Notes: generated from the sequence alone by a model not told the origin. Numbered from the stretch's first letter, positions 8,316 through 17,485 are shown. The stretch: 50,319 bases of DNA from Mesorhizobium sp. LSJC280B00 (GCF_000502835.1 NZ_AYVL01000008.1:1-50319), one strand, 5' to 3'. Translations and numbers: made by a program.

Positions 8316-9185
8316 TCAAGTTTCCACCAGCCTGGCGGACAGGAATTCGATGAAGCGCTGGGCCTTGGCTGGAATGAGGCGAGTTTCGGTGACGGCGTGA
8401 ATGCTGACCGACGATCCCTGCCATTCGGGCAGGACACGCCGGAGCCTGCCCGAGGCCAAATCTTCGGCGACGATCTTCTCGGCAAGCAGGGCGATGCCCT
8501 GGTGGTTGACCGCCAGGGCGCGGATCATCCCGACGCTGTTGACTGTGAAGCGGCCTCCAACCTCGACGTCGACCTTGTTCATCCCCTGATGCAAGGTCCA
8601 GATCTTCGGCATGCAGATGCATTCATGCTCCGCCAGATCCGCTGGTGTCGCTGGCTCGTCGGACGCTTCGATGTAGCCAGGAGACGCATAGAGGTGGCGC
8701 GCGTGGCGCCCGATCAGGCGAGCGATCAGGCTGGAGTCTTCCAGCTCGCCGATGCGGATCGCTACATCGAACGGCTCGGCCACCAAATCGACGCGGCGCG
8801 GGGTCAGGTCGAACTCGAAAGTGATGCCGGGATAGTGCCGCGCGAAATCGACGATGATCGGCGTCAGGTAAAGCGTGGCGAAGTCGACCGGGAGCGAGAC
8901 CCGCAGGACACCGCTCGGCTGCTCCAGCATCGCGCCGAGCTGCTCGTGTGCGAGCCGTGCCTCGTCGACGATGCGCTTGCTTCGTTCGTAATAGAGCTGG
9001 CCGGCCTCGGTGAGCTCGATCTTGCGCGTCGTTCGATGCAGAAGCCTCAGGCCGATCGCCTTCTCCAGCGCGCTGATACGTCGCGACAGAGTCGAGTTGG
9101 GCATGCCCAGAGCCTCAGCCGCCTTCCGGAAGCTCCTCGCTCTCGCCACCTCCACGAACAGCGCCATGTCGTTCAAATGGCTCAC
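8316..9185 (-). CDS. LysR-family transcriptional regulator
   Basis: A LysR regulator of about 289 residues. The HTH is at the N terminus (MALFVEVARARSFRKAAEALGMPNSTLSRRISALEKAIGLRLLHRTTRKIELTEAG region). The effector domain contains GVLRVSLPVDFATLYLTPII and PFDVAIRIGELEDSSLIARLI, as in the CrgA/DsdC-like subgroup. GTG at 9185 (VSHLNDMALF) is preferred because GGAG lies 9 bp upstream; an in-frame ATG at 9218 would add 11 atypical residues. It is divergent from the Old Yellow Enzyme gene at 9282 and probably regulates it. Confidence 0.9.
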   Translation of the reverse strand: MSHLNDMALFVEVARARSFRKAAEALGMPNSTLSRRISALEKAIGLRLLHRTTRKIELTEAGQLYYERSKRIVDEARLAHEQLGAMLEQPSGVLRVSLPVDFATLYLTPIIVDFARHYPGITFEFDLTPRRVDLVAEPFDVAIRIGELEDSSLIARLIGRHARHLYASPGYIEASDEPATPADLAEHECICMPKIWTLHQGMNKVDVEVGGRFTVNSVGMIRALAVNHQGIALLAEKIVAEDLASGRLRRVLPEWQGSSVSIHAVTETRLIPAKAQRFIEFLSARLVET

Positions 9186-9196
9186 GCTATTGCTCC

Positions 9197-9209
9197 ATAT
9201 TTGGAATAT
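9197..9209. promoter_or_regulatory. Candidate LysR box: ATATT-TGG-AATAT dyad
   Basis: A perfect 5-bp inverted repeat with a 3-bp centre lies in the 96-bp gap between the divergent LysR and Old Yellow Enzyme genes. A related sequence, CATTGGAATAGTG, occurs about 35 bp further on. The size and position fit a LysR-type operator, but no binding evidence exists. Confidence 0.4.
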
Positions 9210-9281
9210 TGATTTCACTTTTGCCAGATTTATCCCGACATTGGAATAGTGGACAAGCGCTCCAGCAAAATGGAGATCCCA

Positions 9282-10343
9282 ATGAGTCCCTTATTCACCC
9301 CTGTCCGCGTCGGCCGCTACACTCTGCCTAACCGCCTCGTCATGGCCCCGATGACCCGCAGCCGCGCCGCCTTCGACGGTACGCCGGGCGAGCTGGCCAC
9401 CGAATATTATTCCCAGCGCGCCGGCGTCGGCCTGATCGTCACCGAAGGCACCCAGCCCTCTGATGACGGCCAGGGCTATCTCACCACACCGGGCATCTAC
9501 ACGCCTGCCCATGTCGCCGGCTGGCGGAAGATCGCTTCCGCCGTGCACGACAAGGGCGGCCGCATCTTCATCCAGCTGATGCACGCCGGGCGCATGTCGC
9601 ATCCCGACAATACGCTGCATCACCGCCAAGCCGTCGCGCCCTCCGCGATCGCGCCGGGGGCGGGTATGTTCACCATGACCGGGATGCAGGATATTCCCAC
9701 GCCGCGCGCGCTGACGACCGAAGAGGTGCGCCAGACGGTCGACGATTTCCGCCATGCCGCGCGCTCGGCGGTCGAGGCCGGCGCCGACGGCATCGAGATT
9801 CACGGCGCGAACGCCTACCTGGTCCAGCAGTTCTTCGCGCCCAGCGCCAACACGCGCACGGACGAATATGGCGGGTCGATCGAGAAGCGAGCGCGCTTCG
9901 CCATCGAAGTCGCCACGGCGATCGCCGAGGAGATTGGCGCGGACCGCACCGCGATCCGCCTTTCACCCGGGACGACGATATGGGGGATCGACGAAGGCGC
10001 CGAAGGGCCGGACCTCTACCGCTATCTGGTCGCCGAACTCGACAAGCTCGGGCTCGCTTACGTGCACATCATGCACCAGGGCGACGAGGCGCTGCTGGCC
10101 GATATCCGCAAGCTCTGGCACCAATCGCTGATCCTCAATCGGCCAAGTCGTCCGCGTGACCAGATCGGCGCCGACGTAGATTCGGGGCTGGCCGATCAGG
10201 AGTCCTACGGCCAGATGGTCCTGGCCAATCCGGACTTTGTGGAACGGTTGAAGACCAATGCGGCGCTGAATGCGGCAGTCCAAGCCACTTTCTATGGTGG
10301 CACCGCCCTGGGCTACACCGACTATCTTGCTTTGAGCGCGTAA
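9282..10343 (+). CDS. Alkene reductase, Old Yellow Enzyme family (NemA-like)
   Basis: A 353-residue FMN-dependent enoate/nitro-ester reductase with a TIM-barrel fold. Visible family features are the N-terminal PLFTPVRVGRYTLPNRLVMAPMTR segment, the active-site region DGIEIHGANAYLVQQFFAPSANTRTDEYGG, and the C-terminal GQMVLANPDFVERLK and FYGGTALGYTDY. ATG at 9282 is chosen because GGAG lies 7 bp upstream; an ATG four codons earlier is possible. Such enzymes reduce alpha,beta-unsaturated carbonyls, N-ethylmaleimide and nitrate esters using NAD(P)H. A divergent LysR precedes it. The phosphate-binding region reads ILNRPSRPRDQIGADVDSGL, longer than in the classical ANGGYD type. Confidence 0.9.
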   Translation: MSPLFTPVRVGRYTLPNRLVMAPMTRSRAAFDGTPGELATEYYSQRAGVGLIVTEGTQPSDDGQGYLTTPGIYTPAHVAGWRKIASAVHDKGGRIFIQLMHAGRMSHPDNTLHHRQAVAPSAIAPGAGMFTMTGMQDIPTPRALTTEEVRQTVDDFRHAARSAVEAGADGIEIHGANAYLVQQFFAPSANTRTDEYGGSIEKRARFAIEVATAIAEEIGADRTAIRLSPGTTIWGIDEGAEGPDLYRYLVAELDKLGLAYVHIMHQGDEALLADIRKLWHQSLILNRPSRPRDQIGADVDSGLADQESYGQMVLANPDFVERLKTNAALNAAVQATFYGGTALGYTDYLALSA

Positions 10344-10471
10344 AGCGCAAGCAAGTAAATCCCCAAGCGCCAGCAGTCGAATAAGCATTTCTCACCCGAT
10401 GTGTACTGCATAATTAGAAGTTCTTCTTGAGAGATTTCAAACTATATCGTCTAACAGGAAGGATAAACCTG

Positions 10472-11452
10472 ATGAACCTACACAATGACTTCCAAAGTGC
10501 CCCCGGCCGGGCTGAACCGCTTGGCTCCGGCCGGGCCCTGCGTCTTCAAGCATATGGCGGCACAGAGAGCTTGAAGGTCGATTGGGTATCCGCCCCCGAG
10601 CCTGGTCCCGACCAATTGCTCGTCCAGGTCAAGGCTGCCGGAGTAAACGGAATCGACTGGAAAATCCGTGAAGGCTACGTCCGCGACAAGTTCAAGTTAT
10701 CTTTGCCCGCGACGCTTGGCATCGAAATGGCGGGGGTCGTGCTGCGGACCGGCTCCAACGTCGAAGGCGTGAGGGTCGGAGACCGGGTCATGGCCGCGCT
10801 GGGGGGCCTGGGCGCTTATGCTGACCATTTGCTGATAAATGCCGAAAAACTCGTCGAGACGCCTGCAGTCCTGTCAGACATTGACGCGGCGGCAGTACCG
10901 GTGGCGGCGATGACGGCATGGCAAGTCCTTCAGGTCGCCGATTTCGACCTTCGGGGGCGGCGGGTGTTGATCCACGGCGCGGCTGGTGGGGTGGGCAGCT
11001 TCGCTGTCCAGTTCGCCAAGACGGCTGGAGCGACCGTCTATGCTACAGCCTCAACCAAGAGCGTGGCCCATGTCCAAGCCTTGGGCGCTGACGAAGTGAT
11101 CGATTACCAGAAACAGAACTTCGAGCTTCTTGCGAGCGACATTGACCTTATCGTCGATCTTGTCGGGGGTCAGGTCTTGGACAAATCTTGGTCGGTCCTA
11201 TCGCCTGGCGGCGTCCTGGCCAGCATCGCTGCAACTGATGTGGTTTCGCGCGCCCCGGCAGGCCGTCGTGGCATCTGGTTGTCAGTCAAACCTGACACCG
11301 CGCGCCTAGCCACAATCGCTCAAGAGATCGCTGGCGGCTCGCTGCGGTCGACGATTGCAGAAGTGATCGGCTTCGACGATCTGGCATCCGCGATCGAGCG
11401 CAATCGCACCGGCCACGCTCCCGGAAAGATAGTCTTAGACCTCACCAGGTGA
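10472..11452 (+). CDS. NADP-dependent quinone oxidoreductase-like protein (MDR family)
   Basis: A 326-residue zinc-free medium-chain dehydrogenase/reductase of the quinone oxidoreductase type. It has an N-terminal GroES-like domain (AAGVNGIDWKIREG, LGIEMAGVVLRTG) and a Rossmann domain with nucleotide motif HGAAGGVGSFAVQFAK. It ends in a short GRRVLIHG-type family tail (APGKIVLDLTR). No structural-zinc cysteines are visible. ATG at 10472 has AGGAAGGA upstream. It follows the Old Yellow Enzyme in the same direction after 128 bp. Both would reduce electrophilic carbonyls or quinones, suggesting a shared stress role (inference). Confidence 0.87.
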   Translation: MNLHNDFQSAPGRAEPLGSGRALRLQAYGGTESLKVDWVSAPEPGPDQLLVQVKAAGVNGIDWKIREGYVRDKFKLSLPATLGIEMAGVVLRTGSNVEGVRVGDRVMAALGGLGAYADHLLINAEKLVETPAVLSDIDAAAVPVAAMTAWQVLQVADFDLRGRRVLIHGAAGGVGSFAVQFAKTAGATVYATASTKSVAHVQALGADEVIDYQKQNFELLASDIDLIVDLVGGQVLDKSWSVLSPGGVLASIAATDVVSRAPAGRRGIWLSVKPDTARLATIAQEIAGGSLRSTIAEVIGFDDLASAIERNRTGHAPGKIVLDLTR

Positions 11453-11702
11453 CTTCAGCTCATGGTAATCGTCCCTAAAGGGGGACCGTCTGCATTCGGC
11501 TCATGTTGGGACGGCCGTGAACCACAGTTATGCAGGGCCTTTCCGCTCCGCCGCAAATCTCAAATGCGCGTTTTTTAGCCTTCCCTGACCGGCAGCGCCT
11601 TTTCACCGGAATCGACCGCCCTATTTTCGCCTCGACAGGTGGGTGGCTGCTTGCTGGACGAGTCCTTGCGGCGAGTACGGCATGTGCTTCGAGGTACCCC
11701 AC

Positions 11703-12188
11703 ATGAACTTCCACGATCGGCACCTATTGAGGTTGCGGGTGAACGGAGAGGATCACAGCCTTTCCGATCTCGATCCCCGCGTCACGCTGCTCGACCTGCT
11801 GCGCGAGCGGCTGCATCTGACCGGAACGAAAAAGGGATGCAATTTCGGCGAGTGCGGCGCCTGCACCGTGCATCTCGACGAACGGCGTGTGAATGCCTGC
11901 ATGATACTTGCCGTGTCCTGCGAGGGACGCGAGGTCACGACGATCGAAGGCCTGGCAAACGGCGATGCGCTTCATCCCGTGCAGCAGGCGTTCATCGATC
12001 ATGATGGTTTCCAGTGCGGATTCTGCACGCCCGGCCAGGTGATGTCGGCGGCGGCGCTGATCGAGGAGGGACACACCGGCTCCGATGCGGAGATCCGCGA
12101 ATGGATGAGCGGCAATCTGTGTCGCTGCTCGGCCTATCCGCAAATCGTCGAGGCGGTGCGCTCAGCAGCCGGGAGGGCGAGCCAATGA
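11703..12188 (+). CDS. Molybdenum hydroxylase, small [2Fe-2S] subunit
   Basis: A 161-residue iron-sulfur subunit of the xanthine dehydrogenase/aldehyde oxidase family. The N-terminal plant-type ferredoxin cluster uses C46, C51, C54 and C66 (GCNFGECGAC, then VNAC). The second cluster uses C105, C108, C140 and C142 (QCGFCTPGQ and NLCRC). It shuttles electrons from the molybdenum centre to FAD. Its stop overlaps the start of the FAD subunit by 4 bp, so translation is probably coupled. No twin-arginine leader is seen at the chosen start, unlike periplasmic PaoA; a longer N terminus from an upstream in-frame codon also lacks one. Confidence 0.93.
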   Translation: MNFHDRHLLRLRVNGEDHSLSDLDPRVTLLDLLRERLHLTGTKKGCNFGECGACTVHLDERRVNACMILAVSCEGREVTTIEGLANGDALHPVQQAFIDHDGFQCGFCTPGQVMSAAALIEEGHTGSDAEIREWMSGNLCRCSAYPQIVEAVRSAAGRASQ

Positions 12189-13174
12189 CCCCATTCGTCT
12201 ATGCGCGCGCCGATAGCCTGGGCGAAACGATCGCAGCCGGTGCCGCGCCGGACAGCGCCTTTCTCGCCGGCGGCACCGAATTGCTCAACTGGCTGCGCCT
12301 TGGCATTGCCGAGCCGACCCGGATCATCGACATCTCCCGCCTCGACGGGCTGGATCAGGTCGAGGCACTGCCCGGCGGCGGCTTGACGATCGGCGCGCTG
12401 ACGCATCTCAACGATGTCGCGCAGCATGCGCTGGTCATGCGCGACTATCCGGTGTTGAGCCAGGCGATCCTCAACGCCGCATCGCCGCAGCTGAGAAACC
12501 TAGCAACGATAGGCGGCAATCTTCTGCAGAAGACGCGCTGTGCCTATTTCCGTGCCGAAGAGCAGTTGCCATGCAACAAGCGTCAGCTCGGCTCCGGCTG
12601 CTCGGCATTGCATGGCATCAACGACAATCACGCGATATTCGGCTGGACCGAGGATTGCGTCGCCACCCAGCCATCCGACCCGGCGGTGGCGCTGGCAGCA
12701 CTTGATGCGGTCATCGTCACCGCGCACCGCAGCGGCGGCCGGCGCATTCCGGCAGCGGAATTCCACCTGCTTCCCGACACGCGGCCCGAGGCAGACAATG
12801 TGTTGCAGCAAGGCGAACTGATCACGGCAATCGAGCTGCCGGCGCCGGCGCCGCGATCGGCTTACCTCAAGGTGCGCGAGCGCGAATCCTACGAATACGC
12901 CATCGTCTCTGCCGCCGCTGTGCTGGAGATGGACGGCCAAACCATCCGTCGGGCGGCCCTGGCGCTGGGGTCCGTCGCGCTGCGGCCGTGGCGGCTGAGC
13001 GCCGCCGAGGAGCAGCTCGCCGGTGCCGAAATCGGCGATCGCGAGGCGTTGAGCACCGCTATCGAGCAATCCTTCGCCGAAGCGCGTCCCTTGTCGCAGA
13101 ACGCCTACAAGATCGAACTGGCCAAGACCGCCGCTTTGCGGGCGATCGAAAGAGCAGCGAGGATGCCGTCATGA
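12185..13174 (+). CDS. Molybdenum hydroxylase, FAD subunit with extra Fe-S cysteines
   Basis: A 329-residue FAD-binding subunit of the CO dehydrogenase/xanthine dehydrogenase medium-chain type. FAD motifs are AGGTELLNWLR near residue 28 and TIGGNLLQKTRC near residue 109. Four cysteines at about 119, 130, 139 and 158 (TRCAYF, LPCNKR, GSGCSA, TEDCVA) match the spacing of the insertion that carries a [4Fe-4S] cluster in PaoB/YagS and 4-hydroxybenzoyl-CoA reductase. This places the complex with PaoABC-type aldehyde oxidoreductases rather than classical xanthine dehydrogenase. It overlaps both neighbours by 4 bp. Confidence 0.92.
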   Translation: MTPFVYARADSLGETIAAGAAPDSAFLAGGTELLNWLRLGIAEPTRIIDISRLDGLDQVEALPGGGLTIGALTHLNDVAQHALVMRDYPVLSQAILNAASPQLRNLATIGGNLLQKTRCAYFRAEEQLPCNKRQLGSGCSALHGINDNHAIFGWTEDCVATQPSDPAVALAALDAVIVTAHRSGGRRIPAAEFHLLPDTRPEADNVLQQGELITAIELPAPAPRSAYLKVRERESYEYAIVSAAAVLEMDGQTIRRAALALGSVALRPWRLSAAEEQLAGAEIGDREALSTAIEQSFAEARPLSQNAYKIELAKTAALRAIERAARMPS

Positions 13175-15393
13175 TGATCAGCCAGCCTGTTGCCCGCCCT
13201 GACGGCGGCGTCAAGGTGACCGGCCGCGCCCGCTATGCGGCCGACTATTTTGCCCCCGATCTGCTCCATGCGGTGCTGGTGACCGCGCCCGTTCCCGCCG
13301 GCCGCGTGACGTCGATCATGGTCGACGACGCGCTCGCCGAGGAAGGCGTCGTGCGTGTGCTCACGCATGAGGACATGCCCAAATTCGGCCGGTTCGCATC
13401 GCCGAGGGCCGAGCCGGATACGCAGATGCAGCAGGCCGAAGGCCCGCCGGCAGCGCAGAGCTTCATGCCCATGCAGGGCGACGAGATACGTCACGAGGGT
13501 CAGCCGCTTGCCATTGTGCTGGGCGAGACGCTGGAGGCAGCGGAGGCCGGTGCCCGCCGCGTCGCATTGCGCTACGAGTTCGCCGAGCCGGAATTGCCGG
13601 CACCGCCGGAGTGGACCGCCATCGACAAGGCTGCGGTCGTGCCGAGGGAGAGCGGCTTCCTGTTCCTGGAGCCGACGTTTACCAAGGGCGAGGTCGACCG
13701 CGGGCTTGCTGACGCTGCCGCCATGGTCGAAGCCGTCTACCTGCAGCCGTCGCGCCATCACAACGCCATGGAGCCCTCGGCGACGCTCGCCGAATGGAAT
13801 GACGGAGAGCTGACGCTGCACGACGCCACGCAACACGTCTACGGTGTCCGCCAGGTGGTTGCCGCCCGCATGAATGTCCCGGCCGAGAAGGTCCGCGTGA
13901 TTTCCCGCCATACCGGCGGCGGCTTCGGCGGCAAGGGCTGGATCTGGCCGCATCAGGTGCTGGCCGCCGCCGCCGCGCGCATCATGCAGCGCCCGGTCAG
14001 GCTGGCGCTCAGCCGCGCCAATGCCTATTCCTGCCTCGGGTATCAGCCGCGCATGGCACAGAAGATCGTGCTGGCGGCGGACAGGTCGGGCAAGCTGACG
14101 GCCGTGCAGCAGGACGTGGTCAACCTGACCACCGTGACCGACGATTTCGTCGAGTTCGCCACCGAAGCCTCGAAGGGTCTCTACGCCACGCCGGCCATGC
14201 GTCTCAGCCAGCGCGTGGAGCGCGCAAACGTCGCCATGCCGACGCCGCTGCGCGCGCCGGTCGAGGGTCCGGGCACCTGGGCGCTTGAAAGCGCGATGGA
14301 CGAGCTCGCCCACCGCCTCGGCATCGATCCGCTCGACCTGCGTCTGATCAACCATGCGGACACGGATCCGGCCACCGGCCAGCCCTGGTCATCGAAGAAG
14401 CTGCGCGAGGCCTATGAGGAAGGCGCCCGCCTGTTCGGCTGGCGCGAGCGCCCGCGCAAGCCGCAACGCGACGGCGATTGGCTGATCGGCTACGGCATGG
14501 CAACCTGCAGCATGGGCTGTTTCCGCAACCCGACGCCTGCAGCCGAGGTCAGGCTGCACAGGGACGGCACGGTGCTCATCCGCACCGGCACCCAGGACAT
14601 AGGGACCGGAACACTCACCATCTTTCCGCAGATCGCGGCCGACGTGCTGGGCCTGCCGATGGAGAAGATCGAGTTGGAAATGGGCGATACGCAGCTGCCG
14701 GAGGCGGGGCCGACCTATGGCTCGTCATCGACCATGGGGGTGGGCGCGGCGGTGCTTGCCGCCGCCGAAGATGCGCGTTCGCAGCTTGCCCGTCTTGCCA
14801 ATCTGCTGCCGGACGAGGTGGAGATGCAGGACGGCAAGATTCGCCGCAAAGGCGCTGCCGGCGGTCAGACGATCGCCGACGTTATGAGCCATACCGACAT
14901 CGGCGAGATCACCGGCTCCGGCTCGTTCGATCCGGCGCAGCATGGCAAAGGCCTCGCCATGCGCACTTTCGGCGCGATTTTCATGGAGGTCGGCGTCGAT
15001 CCGGGGCTCGGCCTGCTCAGGCTTCGTCGCGCCGTCGGCAGCTACAGCGCCGGCCGCATCGTCAATCCCCGCACCGCACGCAGCCAGATGACGGGCGGCA
15101 TCATCTGGGGCTGGGGCATGGCGGCAATGGAGCAGAGCAGGCACGAACCGGTGCTTGGCCGGTTCCTGTCGAAGAACCTTTCCGGGGTCGCCATTCCGGT
15201 CAACGCCGACATTCCCGGCGACATCATAATCCACTTCGTCGATGAGGTGGACGAGCATGCCAGCCCGATCGGCGGCAAAGGCATCGGCGAACTCGGCGCC
15301 ACCGGCGTTGCCGCTGCTGTTGCCAACGCCGTCTTCGACGCCACAGGCAAGCGGATCCGGGAGTTGCCGATCACGCCGGAAAAACTGCTGTAG
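13171..15393 (+). CDS. Molybdenum hydroxylase, large molybdopterin-binding subunit
   Basis: A 740-residue catalytic subunit that binds the molybdenum cofactor. Seen: the N-terminal DGGVKVTGRARYAADY motif, cofactor-binding GGGFGGKG at about residues 247-254, GTQDIGTGTLTIFPQIAAD in the C-terminal half, and GGKGIGELGATGVAAAVANAVFDATG, where the Glu near residue 707 is the conserved catalytic base. The length is near 730-750, normal for YagR/PaoC-type subunits. It likely oxidises aldehydes or N-heterocycles to carboxylates; the substrate cannot be read from sequence. Its last 23 bp overlap the convergent M20 hydrolase gene. No xdhC/paoD-type insertion chaperone follows. Confidence 0.93.
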   Translation: MMISQPVARPDGGVKVTGRARYAADYFAPDLLHAVLVTAPVPAGRVTSIMVDDALAEEGVVRVLTHEDMPKFGRFASPRAEPDTQMQQAEGPPAAQSFMPMQGDEIRHEGQPLAIVLGETLEAAEAGARRVALRYEFAEPELPAPPEWTAIDKAAVVPRESGFLFLEPTFTKGEVDRGLADAAAMVEAVYLQPSRHHNAMEPSATLAEWNDGELTLHDATQHVYGVRQVVAARMNVPAEKVRVISRHTGGGFGGKGWIWPHQVLAAAAARIMQRPVRLALSRANAYSCLGYQPRMAQKIVLAADRSGKLTAVQQDVVNLTTVTDDFVEFATEASKGLYATPAMRLSQRVERANVAMPTPLRAPVEGPGTWALESAMDELAHRLGIDPLDLRLINHADTDPATGQPWSSKKLREAYEEGARLFGWRERPRKPQRDGDWLIGYGMATCSMGCFRNPTPAAEVRLHRDGTVLIRTGTQDIGTGTLTIFPQIAADVLGLPMEKIELEMGDTQLPEAGPTYGSSSTMGVGAAVLAAAEDARSQLARLANLLPDEVEMQDGKIRRKGAAGGQTIADVMSHTDIGEITGSGSFDPAQHGKGLAMRTFGAIFMEVGVDPGLGLLRLRRAVGSYSAGRIVNPRTARSQMTGGIIWGWGMAAMEQSRHEPVLGRFLSKNLSGVAIPVNADIPGDIIIHFVDEVDEHASPIGGKGIGELGATGVAAAVANAVFDATGKRIRELPITPEKLL

Positions 15394-16570
15394 AAGGATC
15401 GGCCCGCGGAAGCGTCTGCTCGACGAGGTTGACGTAATAGCGCATTACCGTCGGCACGATCTCGTCGTTGAAGACGTAGCGGTCGCCGTGCAGGCTTTCG
15501 CCCGGGCCGACCTCGCCGGCGCCGATCCACGCATAACAGCCGCCGGCGTCGCGGATCATGAAAGCGAAATCCTCGCAGCCGAGACTGGGGCTGAACGCGG
15601 TCAAGACATTCTCCCGGCCGACGACGGAGGCGGCGGCCTCGACGGCGCGGGCCGTCGCATCCGCCGTATTGATCAGCGGCGGATAGCCCTTCCTGTAGTC
15701 GAGCCTGGCCTTGAGCGAATGCGCGGCGGCAATACCTTGTGCGATCTCGCCGATCAGCCTCTCGCAATGGTCGGAAAGGCCGTGCTCGAAGAAGCGGCAG
15801 GTGCCTTGCAGCCAGACCTTGCCCGGCACGATGTTGCCAACATTGCCGCCATGGATCTGCGTGATGCTGACGACAAGCGCGCTCTGCGGGTCGACCGAGC
15901 GGCTGACGATGCGCTGGACGGCTTGCACGAAGGCGCCCGCGGCCAGGATCGGGTCATCACCGAGCTGCGGCATGGCGGCATGAGCGCCAAGACCCTCGAA
16001 GGTCAGCTCGAAATTGTCGACGGCCGCCATTTGCGGCCCGACGCGGGCGGCGATCGCCCCCAGTCTGATGCCCGGCCAGTTGTGGACCGCATAGACTGCT
16101 TCGACCGGAAAGCGGTTGAACAGGCCGTCCTCGATCATGCGCATGCTGCCGCCTTCGTTTTCCTCGGCCGGCTGAAAAATGAAAGCGACGGTGCCGTCGA
16201 AGGTGCGCGATTGACTGAGCAGTTTGGCGGCGCCGAGCAGCATGACGGTGTGGCCGTCATGGCCGCAGGCGTGCATTACTCCTTCTTTCCTGGAGGCATA
16301 GGCCAAGCCGGTTTTCTCCAGCACCGGAAGCGCGTCGAGCTCGGCGCGAAGGCCGATGGCGCGTGCGCCGCCACCGCTGCGCAGGACACCGACGACGCCG
16401 GTGCCGCCGATCCCTTCATGCACCTCGTCGACGCCGAAGGAGCGCAGCTTCTCTGCAACGAAACGCGCCGTTTCGTATTCATTGAATGCGAGCTCCGGAT
16501 TGGCATGGATATGGCGCCGCCAGCCTACGACCTCTGGTGTCAGCGCGGCGATGGGGTCATTATGCAACAT
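15371..16570 (-). CDS. M20-family amidohydrolase (hippurate hydrolase / IAA-amino acid hydrolase-like)
   Basis: A 399-residue zinc-type amidohydrolase of the M20D group. Metal-binding and active-site motifs are visible: RRHIHANPELAFNEYET near the N terminus, MHACGHDGHTVMLL near residue 100, QPAEENEGG near residue 135, and SPSLGCEDFAFM near residue 340. Members hydrolyse N-acyl amino acids such as hippurate or auxin conjugates. ATG at 16570 is used (MLHNDPIAALTPEVVGWRRH); the open frame upstream is antisense to the AraC gene and not family-like. It is divergent from an AraC regulator and converges with the molybdenum hydroxylase genes. Confidence 0.92.
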   Translation of the reverse strand: MLHNDPIAALTPEVVGWRRHIHANPELAFNEYETARFVAEKLRSFGVDEVHEGIGGTGVVGVLRSGGGARAIGLRAELDALPVLEKTGLAYASRKEGVMHACGHDGHTVMLLGAAKLLSQSRTFDGTVAFIFQPAEENEGGSMRMIEDGLFNRFPVEAVYAVHNWPGIRLGAIAARVGPQMAAVDNFELTFEGLGAHAAMPQLGDDPILAAGAFVQAVQRIVSRSVDPQSALVVSITQIHGGNVGNIVPGKVWLQGTCRFFEHGLSDHCERLIGEIAQGIAAAHSLKARLDYRKGYPPLINTADATARAVEAAASVVGRENVLTAFSPSLGCEDFAFMIRDAGGCYAWIGAGEVGPGESLHGDRYVFNDEIVPTVMRYYVNLVEQTLPRADPSTAVFPA

Positions 16571-16654
16571 GATGCCTCCTTTCCGCCGACAAAAAGCGGC
16601 TTGGTTTGCCAGCCATAGAAGGCCCGGCGAGAGGCGTCTTGAACCGGATTGACC

Positions 16655-17485
16655 ATGGCAAGGACAAACGAAGCGGCAGAGACCGGGAAATACTGGCGCC
16701 ATCCGTGCTTCCCCGACCTTGGCCTGTTCGAGGCGCGCTTCACCCGGCACCGCTACGACCTGCACACGCATCCGACCTATGTGATCGCCCTGATCACCTC
16801 TGGCTGCGAGCGCATTCGCATCGGCCGCAAAAGCGTTCTCGCTCCGGCAGGCACCATTGCCGTCGTCAATCCCGAGGAGTGGCATGACGGCGAACGCGGG
16901 GCGGATGAAGGCTGGGCCTACCGGACGTTTTATCCTTCGGTGCCGCTGATGACCGCGCTTGCCCGCGAACTCGGCCGCGACGGCGCTCCGGTGTTTTCGC
17001 GCGCGACGATCGAAGACAGCAGTCTCGCCGCAGCATTGACGGCAGCACACCAGGGCTCGACATCCCCGGACACAATGACGGCCGAGACGTCCCTGCTCGT
17101 GGCGCTGCGACGGCTGATCGTTCGGCATGGCGACTCGAGCGGACAGGCCGAAGAGATCGAAAGCTCCGGATCGCAGCGAAGATTTTCCCTCTACCGCGAT
17201 CTTGTCGAAAGCGAGCTTGGCTCGCAGCTCGACCTCAAGCGGCTTGCCGGCGCGGCTGGCGTGACCCGGTTCCAGGTCATCCGCGACTTCAACAAGGTAA
17301 TTAGCCTGACGCCGGCGGCCTATATCCGCGACCGGCGATTGCGCCGGGCGAGCGCGCTGATCGAACGGGGATTTGGCCTTGCCGATGCCGCCATCGCGGC
17401 AGGTTTCGCCGACCAGAGCCATCTGTCCCGTACATTCCGGGCCATGCATGGCATGACGCCAGGCATGTTCAGAAGAGCGGGATAA
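16655..17485 (+). CDS. AraC-family transcriptional regulator
   Basis: A 276-residue regulator. An N-terminal cupin-like effector domain (RFTRHRYDLHTHPTYVIALI, APAGTIAVVNPEEWHDGE) is followed by a C-terminal pair of helix-turn-helix motifs. These read LKRLAGAAGVTRFQVIRDFN and then LADAAIAAGFADQSHLSRTF with the signature end MTPGMF. ATG at 16655 (MARTNEAAETG) is preferred over a TTG two codons upstream. It is transcribed away from the M20 hydrolase over an 84-bp gap and is the likely controller of that gene. Its ligand is unknown. Confidence 0.92.
   Translation: MARTNEAAETGKYWRHPCFPDLGLFEARFTRHRYDLHTHPTYVIALITSGCERIRIGRKSVLAPAGTIAVVNPEEWHDGERGADEGWAYRTFYPSVPLMTALARELGRDGAPVFSRATIEDSSLAAALTAAHQGSTSPDTMTAETSLLVALRRLIVRHGDSSGQAEEIESSGSQRRFSLYRDLVESELGSQLDLKRLAGAAGVTRFQVIRDFNKVISLTPAAYIRDRRLRRASALIERGFGLADAAIAAGFADQSHLSRTFRAMHGMTPGMFRRAG

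Noticed and set aside
5572..11700. An integrated element using tRNA-Asn as attachment site
   Set aside because: I found no direct repeat of the tRNA 3' end and no integrase gene; kept only as a weak finding.
11475..11723. An 82-codon minus-strand open frame ending HGRPNMSRMQTVPL
   Set aside because: It overlaps the iron-sulfur subunit start region, lacks a ribosome site and shows no domain. It may be a remnant, but I cannot support a gene.
12988..13170. Upstream extension of the molybdopterin subunit
   Set aside because: The open frame extends 183 bp into the FAD-subunit gene, but the family-like N terminus begins at ATG 13171, which overlaps the preceding stop by 4 bp.
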